Positions 1 through 6,471 of a stretch of DNA of 19,055 nucleotides are shown piece after piece. Under the pieces are notes generated by a model. The model saw only the letters and a list, made by a program, of their open reading frames with translations, was not told where the DNA came from and made no database searches. How positions within the stretch are numbered: the stretch's first letter is position 1; every line of letters starts with the position of its first letter. Both the position numbers and the translations under genes were made by a program. The stretch lies in NCBI GenBank assembly GCA_019314185.1, contig JAFCZU010000023.1, positions 1-19,055 on the forward strand. Direction: 5' to 3'. The stretch is from Deltaproteobacteria bacterium. Lineage in GTDB: Bacteria > Desulfobacterota > Desulfobacteria > Desulfobacterales > ETH-SRB1.

Positions 1-2
1 AA

Positions 3-1220
3 ATGAGTTTAATTGTTCAAAAATTCGGCGGCACTTCAGTTGCTGATCTCAATCGGATACGAAGTGTCGCAAAACGGGTTTCAAAGAGCTTTGACCAGGG
101 CAACGATGTGGTTGTTATCCTTTCAGCCATGTCAGGTGTTACAGACAGTCTGCTCGATATGGCAAATCAGGTTACTGTTTTACCTGATAAGCGCGAGCTG
201 GATGTTCTGCTTGCTACAGGTGAACAGACAACCGCTGCTCTTCTCGCTATGACCTTACAGTCGATGTCCTATCCAGCTAAATCCATACTTGGGTATCAGG
301 CGGAAATTATTACAAACCGAAATCATGGCAGCGCCCGTATTGTTGAAATAGGGGCTAATCGCATAAAGGAGCTTATTAAAAAACGTAATATAGTAGTAGT
401 AGCAGGATTTCAGGGGTGTGATACTGAAGGCAATATTACAACCCTTGGACGTGGCGGCTCAGACACATCTGCCGTCGCGATAGCTGCGGCAATTAAAGCA
501 GACACATGTGAAATCTTTACTGATGTTGACGGGATTTATACTGCGGATCCAAATGTCTGCGAGAAAGCAAGAAAACTCAGCGTAATTTCTTATGATGAAA
601 TGCTTGAAATGTCTGGTCTTGGAGCCAAAGTTTTACAGATTAGATCTGTTGAATTTGCAAAAAAATATAATGTTCCTGTGCATGTAAGATCATCGTTCAA
701 CGAGGAGGAAGGTACAATGGTTGTTAATGAAGATTCTAATATGGAACGTCTGGTTGTATCGGGTATAACTCACAACAAAGATGCTGCTCGTATAACCTTA
801 AAAAAAGTTCTGGATCAACCTGGAATAGCTGCAAAGATTTTTTCGCCCATTTCCGACGCAAAAATACTGGTGGATATGATTATTCAGAATACCCGCGCCG
901 AAGGGCTGACCGACTTGACATTTACTATTTCAAAAAATGATTTCAGCAAGGCAATGGAAATAGAAAACCAGGTAGCCAAAGAGATCGGCGCTGAAAAGGT
1001 ATTTGGCGACGAAAATATCGCAAAGGTATCTGTTACCGGTGTTGGTATGAGAAGTCATTCAGGTGTGGCTTCAAAGATGTTTACAGCTTTATCTAATAAA
1101 AATATAAATATTCTTATGATAAGTACGTCAGAGATCAGGATATCCTGCATCATAGAAGAAAAGTATGCTGAACTCGCGGTACGAGTTCTCCACACGGCAT
1201 TTGGTCTGGATAAAGATTAA
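3..1220 (+). CDS. lysC: Aspartate kinase (aspartokinase), ACT-regulated
   Basis: Phosphorylates L-aspartate with ATP, the first cytoplasmic step toward lysine, threonine, methionine and diaminopimelate. The 405-residue length is usual for monofunctional aspartokinase. The amino-acid kinase domain (about 1-245) opens with the signature KFGGTSV at 7-13. It also has the GRGGSDTSA nucleotide/substrate segment at 149-157 and TDVDGIYTADP at 173-183. Two ACT domains follow (about 262-340 and 342-400), which in this family bind lysine and/or threonine for feedback control. The ATG at position 3 starts the family's usual N-terminus, but the window begins too close to show a ribosome binding site. An internal start inside the gene may yield a separate regulatory subunit (see 703-719). 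A purine-rich repeat begins immediately after the stop codon. The identification is firm; which amino acid inhibits it cannot be read from the sequence. Confidence 0.97.
   Translation: MSLIVQKFGGTSVADLNRIRSVAKRVSKSFDQGNDVVVILSAMSGVTDSLLDMANQVTVLPDKRELDVLLATGEQTTAALLAMTLQSMSYPAKSILGYQAEIITNRNHGSARIVEIGANRIKELIKKRNIVVVAGFQGCDTEGNITTLGRGGSDTSAVAIAAAIKADTCEIFTDVDGIYTADPNVCEKARKLSVISYDEMLEMSGLGAKVLQIRSVEFAKKYNVPVHVRSSFNEEEGTMVVNEDSNMERLVVSGITHNKDAARITLKKVLDQPGIAAKIFSPISDAKILVDMIIQNTRAEGLTDLTFTISKNDFSKAMEIENQVAKEIGAEKVFGDENIAKVSVTGVGMRSHSGVASKMFTALSNKNINILMISTSEIRISCIIEEKYAELAVRVLHTAFGLDKD
703..719 (+). promoter_or_regulatory. Internal Shine-Dalgarno and ATG for a probable aspartokinase beta subunit
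   Basis: A perfect AGGAGG (703-708) lies 8 nt before an in-frame ATG (717-719, Met239 of LysC). Translation from it would give a 167-residue protein, Met239-405, consisting of the two ACT domains only. Alpha2-beta2 aspartokinases such as those of Bacillus subtilis, Corynebacterium glutamicum and Thermus make their regulatory beta subunit of about 160-170 residues in exactly this way. The site and spacing are seen directly; use of the start is inference. A caution is that the codons for Glu-Glu-Glu-Gly naturally resemble a ribosome binding site. Confidence 0.55.
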
Positions 1221-1221
1221 G

Positions 1222-1312
1222 GGATTGAGGGATTAGGGGATTAAAGGTCAGAAGTCAGAGGTGAGAAGGGGAGAAGATTAGAAGGTTGGAAGGTTTAAAG
1301 GTGAGAAGGGAT
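1222..1312. repeat. Purine-rich tandem word array after lysC
   Basis: Starting right at the lysC stop codon, the plus strand is almost purely G and A with T. It is made of short near-repeats: GGGATTGAGGGATTAGGGG, then GTCAGAAGTCAGAGG, then GAGAAGG-type units (GGTGAGAAGGGGAGAAG, later GGTGAGAAGGG). Unlike the other intergenic arrays here I do not see a matching inverted arm, so it looks like one half of such an element or a concatenation of several. Confidence 0.6.
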
Positions 1313-1394
1313 GAACATCGAACACGTGTCTTGGCATAGCATTTGCGAAGCCAGATCGAATGTTCAACATCGAATGTTGAATGAAAAAAGATGA
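1313..1394. repeat. Palindromic intergenic element, GAACATCGAAC word
   Basis: A left word TGAACATCGAACA is followed by a core containing GCGAAGC (1345-1351). Next comes a hairpin with an 8-bp perfect stem, TTCAACAT (1363-1370) and ATGTTGAA (1374-1381), with a CGA loop. The same ATCGAAYGT-type word builds the element between tlyA and dxs (9600-9717). The element lies between lysC and the UDP-sugar dehydrogenase, ending about 40 bp before the latter's ATG. Confidence 0.65.
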
Positions 1395-1431
1395 ACAGCT
1401 AAAAAAAACAGAAATAACTGGAGAATAAAAA

Positions 1432-2742
1432 ATGGTGACATTTGATTCTTTAATTACACGTGAGGATAAAATTGCTGTTATTGGTTTGGGATATGTTGGT
1501 CTTCCTTTGGCTGTGCATTTATCAAAACATTTTAAAGTGGTTGGTTATGATCTTAACTCAGGTAGAATTAAAGAACTTAAATCCGGACATGATCGAACTA
1601 TGGAGGTGTCTGAGGAGGAGCTTCGTGAAACAGAAATTAATTTTTCAAGCAATCCAGAAGATATTTCTTTATGCAGACTGATTGTTGTCGCTGTTCCTAC
1701 TCCTATTGACGAGTACCGTATACCTGATTTAAAACCTTTACGCATGGCTTCGGCAACTGTCGGCAGATATATGCGGACAGGTTCATGCATAGTATTTGAA
1801 TCAACGGTTTATCCCGGTGCTACCGAAGATATTTGCGTTCCTATTCTGGAGCACGAGTCAGGCTTAAAGATAGAAACTGATTTTACAGTTGGTTATTCTC
1901 CCGAACGGATTAACCCTGGAGATAAAAAGCATACCATTGAGAATGTCGTAAAAATCGTTTCCGGTTCAGACCATGATACAGCCAACCTTTTATATAAAGT
2001 TTACGGTAAAGTAGTAAGGGCAGGAATACATTTTGCGTCTTCGATTAAGGTGGCCGAGGCAGCCAAGGTTATAGAAAATACCCAGAGAGATATAAATATT
2101 GCTCTTATAAATGAACTTTCCATGATTTTTCAAAAAATCGGAATAGATACTTTAGAGGTGCTTGAGGCAGCGGGCACCAAATGGAATTTTCTTCCATTTA
2201 AGCCAGGCCTTGTAGGTGGGCACTGCATAGGAGTTGACCCGTATTATTTGACCTTTAAGGCTGAATCATTGGGATACCATCCTGAGATGATATTGGCAGG
2301 TCGCAGGATAAATGACGGCATGGGCAAATATGTTTCTGAGCAGGTCGTCAAAATGCTTATTAAAGCAGGCAAGAAAGTTAGCGGCGCAAAAATCGCTGTA
2401 CTCGGAATTACTTTTAAAGAAGATGTTCCGGACATGAGGAATACTAAGGTCTTTGACATTATATGTGAGCTCAGGGACTACGGGATAGAGGTTTTTGTGC
2501 ATGATCCTCTTGCTGATATTGAAGAAGCCAACAAATATTATGAGGTTGAGTTAAAGGATATGGACAGGCTTGCTGGCGTTGATGCAGTAATTTTAGCTGT
2601 TTCACACAAGTTTTACAAGGAGCTTGGCCTTTCAGGCATAGCCGGTTTATGTCGAAACAAGATTCCGATCGTTGTAGATTTGAAAGGTGTTTTCAGTTAC
2701 GATGAAGCGAAAAAAATGAATGTGAAATACTGGAGGCTTTAG
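1432..2742 (+). CDS. UDP-N-acetylhexosamine 6-dehydrogenase (TviB/WbpO type)
   Basis: NAD-dependent nucleotide-sugar dehydrogenase of the UDP-glucose/GDP-mannose dehydrogenase family. It performs a two-step oxidation of the C6 alcohol of UDP-GlcNAc or UDP-GalNAc to the uronic acid, a precursor for surface or capsular polysaccharide. The Rossmann signature GLGYVGLP is at 18-25. VPTPID follows at 88-93, and the central dimer helix carries KVIENTQRDINIALINEL (212-229). The catalytic cysteine is Cys265 in the VGGHCIGVDPYYL motif. The C-terminal domain (about 315-436) carries GITFKEDVPDMRNTK. The 436-residue length is normal, and the overall motif set resembles TviB/WbpO more than UDP-glucose dehydrogenase, so the exact substrate is inferred. 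A GGAGA ribosome binding site precedes the ATG. No other polysaccharide genes are adjacent. Confidence 0.9.
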   Translation: MVTFDSLITREDKIAVIGLGYVGLPLAVHLSKHFKVVGYDLNSGRIKELKSGHDRTMEVSEEELRETEINFSSNPEDISLCRLIVVAVPTPIDEYRIPDLKPLRMASATVGRYMRTGSCIVFESTVYPGATEDICVPILEHESGLKIETDFTVGYSPERINPGDKKHTIENVVKIVSGSDHDTANLLYKVYGKVVRAGIHFASSIKVAEAAKVIENTQRDINIALINELSMIFQKIGIDTLEVLEAAGTKWNFLPFKPGLVGGHCIGVDPYYLTFKAESLGYHPEMILAGRRINDGMGKYVSEQVVKMLIKAGKKVSGAKIAVLGITFKEDVPDMRNTKVFDIICELRDYGIEVFVHDPLADIEEANKYYEVELKDMDRLAGVDAVILAVSHKFYKELGLSGIAGLCRNKIPIVVDLKGVFSYDEAKKMNVKYWRL

Positions 2743-2857
2743 GGTTTCGGCAAGAAATAATTACACATCTTGCTTGTCTTTTGGCCCGTCTACCACGTTA
2801 CATTCACCGGCACATATCTCGATATGCACCGGTAGATGTGTTTTGTAGACGAACCCA
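2743..2857. repeat. Structured palindromic element between convergent genes
   Basis: The 137-bp gap between two convergent stop codons holds interlocking inverted repeats. ACACATCT (2763-2770) pairs with AGATGTGT (2834-2841), and CGTCTAC (2787-2793) pairs with GTAGACG (2845-2851). Because the pairs cross, both cannot form in one simple hairpin. CACCGG occurs twice directly (2805-2810 and 2827-2832) around a small ATAT-CTCG-ATAT hairpin. GGGTTTCG just after the first stop roughly mirrors CGAACCC near 2851. There is no clear T-tract, so it is better called a repeat element than a canonical terminator, although it sits where a bidirectional terminator is expected. Confidence 0.6.
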
Positions 2858-2879
2858 AATCCAGCGCAATTTTGTGTGA

Positions 2880-5522
2880 TTATTTTTTTAAAAAGGTTTT
2901 TAAAGACTTAAAAAACGAGAACGATAATCCTCCAACAACTCCCAAAATGATAAAATACTTGTGATAAAAGCCGGTATCGCCTGCTGCGGAATTATTAAAT
3001 TCCGCAAAAAAAGTATTAAGATAATAAACTATGGCAGGGAAAATTATCATACCTGCAAACAGGATAACAGAAAGAATCAGTATTGAATTTTTTAAAAATA
3101 GAATTAGAAATGTTTTGATATCCAGTATTGTTTTTAATCTTTTTAATTTCGGCTCTATTTTATCCAATTTTTTTGAAATTCCTTCATATTGTATAGAAAT
3201 TTCCTGGAATTTATTAAAATCGTTAAACTTTATTGCTACCAAAATCTGATTGAGTTTCGATTGAATAATTTCTAATTGTTTATAGGCAGGACTAGAGAAA
3301 AGCTTGGAATGGTAATTCCTTGTGAGTTTGAAAATATTTCCTGTGCGTTTGTATATTTTTTTGATAGCATTTATGAATTCTTTCTTTCGATAGCTCATGG
3401 TTTTGCGGCAGGTATTGATCACAAAATCGCCAAGATACGCTACATCTATATACCCAAAATAACTGTCAGAAAGCGCTAATTCCTTTATTTTTGACAACTT
3501 GGTAGTTATTTTTTCAATTTCATCATCGCCTTGTTCTAAAAACTTTTTGAGTTTGGAAAACTCTCTTTCAGCATTGTAAGCCATTTTTTGTGCTTTTTGC
3601 CGAGTTTCCTCGAAAAGTTTCTTGAGTTCATGGTGAATTATCTTGTTGAACTCAGCCAGATCAGGGTCAATTAAGGCATTAATATAGTATCTTCGATTCA
3701 TCCGAACAAGTTTAATAAGCTGTTTCAATGCTTCATCTTTTTTTCCCAGCTTAAAATTGAATACGATCTGCTGATAGGCGGCTTCTGTACAAAAGGGATC
3801 GATGGTAAAAATTTTTCTTATTTTTTTTAGAGCGTTGTCGGGATCGCCTGTTAGATCATAAAAACGGGAGAGTAAAAGCAGGATAAAAATTTTCTGAGGC
3901 TTTGTCTTTGCGTAATAAAACGCCTTGTCAAGATTATATTCGCTCCATGAGTAGTTCCCTTTTTCTATACTCAAAAACAACTGTGCACAATACGTCCTGT
4001 AATCACGAGGATATTTTTCCAAACAGGTTTGTAAAAGTGATTCTGCCTGAGAAAAATTAGAAACGCGGATGCAATCTTGAGCTAACCATATAAACCCGCC
4101 TTTGTCGTTAGTTTCATTCTTTGTTGTTAGAATGTTGTTCCACTCATTACTCATATTATCCCAGATTGTTTTGAAAAAACGAAGCTGAAAAGTTTGTTTG
4201 AGTTCATAAAATCCAAGGCAGGCCGAAGGTTCCTGCCCGCACGATTCTTTTGGGGATTTTACAGCTTTTTGCTTTGCTTCTTTTGAACTCATTAGATACG
4301 CAAGAAAAATATCGTTGATTTTATCAAAAGAAAGATACCCCAATTTGTTTAGAATATCAGTTAGTTCAGTAAGATGTTTGGAAGGACAGTTTGGGGTTGT
4401 ATGTTCTTTGCTTCCGCAGTAAAAGCAAGGGGAATTCTGTCCTTTACACAAGATATTCTGATATAAGAAAAGCAGGGTATTTTCTTTTTGTTTGTAATCA
4501 TCGAGGGTTATTTCATAGAAGGATTGAGTTTGGTCTAGACCTGACGATATTGAAGAAACAATCGGAGCACCTTGTTCTTTTTCTATTAATTTGCAAGCGG
4601 AAGGTGACATGTAGATTGTTCCTGGATGGAATCCTTCCCACTCCGCTTTAAACCCTTCACGAACCAGTTTGTCGATTTTTAGACAGGGACCAGCGTCGAT
4701 AATGATCTGTACCGGTAGAATACGCGACTCTTTATCATTATCTGAATTTTCCCTGAGAAATTTCAATACATCACCGGCTACATCCATAAGTAAAGATGGC
4801 TTTTTTGCAATAAGTATAACGGATTGATTATCCATTATTGCTTCGCCATCAATTTTGCCGTTCCAGAAGAGAGCTTTAGCTTTGATAAAATTAGCCCAGA
4901 CATTATCGAAATTGCCAAATCCCAATTTTCGGAGAGGTTTCATGTAAATGGCAGACATCATGGTTGGATCAAAGTCGATGCTTTTATCCCATAGAATCTG
5001 ATAAATTATTGATTCCATTGAAGCGTTATTTTTATCCGGGATTTCAACAGATTCAATTTGAAGAGAAGATAATGTGTTAATTAGAGCAAAAACATCGTGA
5101 GATATGAATATTTGATTACTCCCCGCAAGATTTGTTAGTTTCGAAGCTATATTTACTACATTTCCAAATATATCTTTATCTTCGATAATACCTTCGCCAA
5201 AGTGAATCCCAATTCTCACATGAATTTCGTGCTCTGTATCTTTTTGTTTGTTATATCGGTTAAACTCTTTCTGTATTCGTATAGCGACCTTTGTTGCTTC
5301 CTGAGGGTTGACAAAAAAAGCCAGAACTGAGTCCCCTATGTTTTTGACAACAGTTCCGCCGAATTCTGTAATTGCTTTTGAAACAATATCTTCGTGTTGC
5401 TGAAGCATTTTGCGTCCAGCCAGGTTGCCGTAGGATTTGAAAAAGCGGGTTGATCCAATGATATCTGTAAAAAGGACGGCTATTTTTTCAATGGATTTTT
5501 TTTTATTTACGCTGGAAATCAT
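2880..5522 (-). CDS. Class III cyclase-domain protein with zinc knuckle, TPR-like region and C-terminal membrane anchor
   Basis: The N-terminus (about 11-180) is a class III nucleotide cyclase homology domain. It has metal-binding Asp20 (FTDIIGST) and Asp64 (NIGDSVLAFF), the adenine-selecting pair Lys60 and Asp117 (DIFG), and transition-state Asn124. The usual transition-state arginine four residues later is Lys128, so activity is uncertain. Residues about 190-345 (VQIIIDAGPCL, IYMSPSACKLIE) look to me like a second, catalytically empty cyclase-like fold. Cys366, Cys369, His374 and Cys379 form an exact CX2CX4HX4C zinc knuckle. About 475-610 is TPR-like helical repeat, followed by a charged helical region (about 630-800). 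Hydrophobic segments near 803-835 and 856-870 probably anchor it in the inner membrane. If active it would make cAMP. It is a single gene, divergent from flaG and convergent with the dehydrogenase, with only a weak ribosome binding site. Confidence 0.8.
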   Translation of the reverse strand: MISSVNKKKSIEKIAVLFTDIIGSTRFFKSYGNLAGRKMLQQHEDIVSKAITEFGGTVVKNIGDSVLAFFVNPQEATKVAIRIQKEFNRYNKQKDTEHEIHVRIGIHFGEGIIEDKDIFGNVVNIASKLTNLAGSNQIFISHDVFALINTLSSLQIESVEIPDKNNASMESIIYQILWDKSIDFDPTMMSAIYMKPLRKLGFGNFDNVWANFIKAKALFWNGKIDGEAIMDNQSVILIAKKPSLLMDVAGDVLKFLRENSDNDKESRILPVQIIIDAGPCLKIDKLVREGFKAEWEGFHPGTIYMSPSACKLIEKEQGAPIVSSISSGLDQTQSFYEITLDDYKQKENTLLFLYQNILCKGQNSPCFYCGSKEHTTPNCPSKHLTELTDILNKLGYLSFDKINDIFLAYLMSSKEAKQKAVKSPKESCGQEPSACLGFYELKQTFQLRFFKTIWDNMSNEWNNILTTKNETNDKGGFIWLAQDCIRVSNFSQAESLLQTCLEKYPRDYRTYCAQLFLSIEKGNYSWSEYNLDKAFYYAKTKPQKIFILLLLSRFYDLTGDPDNALKKIRKIFTIDPFCTEAAYQQIVFNFKLGKKDEALKQLIKLVRMNRRYYINALIDPDLAEFNKIIHHELKKLFEETRQKAQKMAYNAEREFSKLKKFLEQGDDEIEKITTKLSKIKELALSDSYFGYIDVAYLGDFVINTCRKTMSYRKKEFINAIKKIYKRTGNIFKLTRNYHSKLFSSPAYKQLEIIQSKLNQILVAIKFNDFNKFQEISIQYEGISKKLDKIEPKLKRLKTILDIKTFLILFLKNSILILSVILFAGMIIFPAIVYYLNTFFAEFNNSAAGDTGFYHKYFIILGVVGGLSFSFFKSLKTFLKK

Positions 5523-5564
5523 AATTATTGCTCTTTGTAATTACTCAGGTTGTCAAGTTCAAGG

Positions 5565-5689
5565 TTGATGAATTCGTAAAAAGTCGAAAATCACAATTGC
5601 TGCCACAACATATAGTTGTAGTAAAATAAGCGATCATATACTATATTGTGGTTATAAAAATCTTCATGGACTTTTTACGAGGCCATCAA
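5565..5689. repeat. 125-bp inverted repeat, CGTAAAAAGTC word
   Basis: TTGATG (5565-5570) plus CGTAAAAAGTC (5575-5585) form the left arm; GACTTTTTACG (5669-5679) plus CATCAA (5684-5689) form the exact complement, with four unmatched bases between the two blocks on each side. An inner pair, CCACAACATATAG (5603-5615) and CTATATTGTGG (5641-5651), continues the hairpin. The right-arm sequence recurs almost exactly in the xseB downstream region (13759-13779), so this is a family member and not a unique terminator. It lies upstream of the cyclase start, in the divergent gap. Confidence 0.8.
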
Positions 5690-5747
5690 GGTTTGATTGA
5701 TCGTTTTCTAATATTGAATCGTGAACCTGAGCAATCATTTTTTATCT

Positions 5748-5767
5748 AAAGTTTTTTAAAAAACTTT
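5748..5767. repeat. 20-bp perfect palindrome in the cyclase-flaG gap
   Basis: AAAGTTTTTT followed by its exact complement AAAAAACTTT. It is AT-only apart from one G:C pair per arm. It lies about 105 bp upstream of the flaG sigma-28 promoter and could be an operator or a relic terminator, but low-complexity A/T runs make chance palindromes easier. The remainder of the 431-bp gap (5690-5747, 5768-5873) shows no gene. Confidence 0.45.
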
Positions 5768-5873
5768 TTAGTAATTATACTAAATTAACTCACAAATTAC
5801 AAATCATCTTTAAGATGGTTACCATAATAAAGTATCGCCGATACTCTGTCCATCATGGGGAATCCGCTATAAT

Positions 5874-5901
5874 TAAAGTTTTTTTTGCAATATGCCGATG
5901 A
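5874..5901 (+). promoter_or_regulatory. Sigma-28 (FliA) promoter of flaG
   Basis: TAAAGTTT (5874-5881) and GCCGATGA (5894-5901), separated by 12 nt. This matches the FliA consensus TAAAGTTT-N11-GCCGATAA with one substitution and one extra spacer base. Transcription would begin about 45 nt before the flaG ATG. The agreement of a flagellar promoter with a flagellar gene downstream makes this convincing. A second GCCGATA (5837-5843) has no matching upstream element. Confidence 0.8.
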
Positions 5902-5953
5902 TACAGCAAAAGGTTAAGCATGTGCGAATTATTATAAGGGAGGTGTTTAAAAA

Positions 5954-6325
5954 ATGGATAATATCACCATAGATAGAATTGACGCGGAGCCTTTAAAAAT
6001 ATCGGAGACCACGATGAATAAGTTTGTTGTTTCCGAGAGTCTTTCTAAAGAAGAAAACAGTGAAAAGGCATCTGAATCTGAGGCAAGAGATATAGTTAGC
6101 AATCAACAGGCAAAAGAGTTGACGGAGAAACTTCAGAGATTCATAGACAAGATGAACATAAATATAGCCTTTTCCACATATGGAGAAAAAAATAGAAAAA
6201 CAGCGGTTACTGTGTCTGAAAAAGAAACAGGAAAGTTAATCCGTGAAATACCATCTGAAGAGCTGCAACGATTGCATACAAAAATGGAAGAACTTGTCGG
6301 CATGCTTTTCAATGAAATAATTTAA
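5954..6325 (+). CDS. flaG: Flagellar protein FlaG
   Basis: Small cytoplasmic flagellar protein of the FlaG family, which in other bacteria influences filament length; its mechanism is unsettled. The 123-residue product has a polar, low-complexity N-terminus (about 1-45) and the conserved FlaG domain (about 50-123) containing IAFSTYGEKNRKTAVTV, ETGKLIREIPSEE and the terminal MEELVGMLFNEII. A strong AAGGGAGGTG ribosome binding site lies 8 nt before the ATG. It is normally found next to fliD, fliS and flagellin genes, but here it stands alone between a cyclase-like gene and an EF-G gene. It has its own sigma-28 promoter and terminator, so it appears to be an independent late flagellar unit. Confidence 0.92.
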   Translation: MDNITIDRIDAEPLKISETTMNKFVVSESLSKEENSEKASESEARDIVSNQQAKELTEKLQRFIDKMNINIAFSTYGEKNRKTAVTVSEKETGKLIREIPSEELQRLHTKMEELVGMLFNEII

Positions 6326-6358
6326 AAGCTTCTTGCAGAAACTTCCATTACTTGAAAA

Positions 6359-6383
6359 CCCTCCTTCGAGGGCATAGTTTTTT
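6359..6383 (+). terminator. Hairpin terminator after flaG
   Basis: CCCTC (6359-6363), loop CTTC, GAGGG (6368-6372), then CATAG and a run of seven T, about 35 nt past the flaG stop. On the opposite strand the hairpin is followed by TTTT, so it may also stop transcription arriving from the EF-G gene. Confidence 0.75.
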
Positions 6384-6471
6384 TCAGAATTTGTTGAAAG
6401 TTCTGAAAGGAAAAAAATCTACCCCTTCTATGAGGTTATGACTTTTCGAGGTATAGCTTGTTAATAGAAAC

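Noticed and set aside
5523..5564. Consensus TTGACA upstream of the cyclase gene as a promoter
   Set aside because: The hexamer is present on the minus strand, but no acceptable -10 element lies 16-18 nt downstream.
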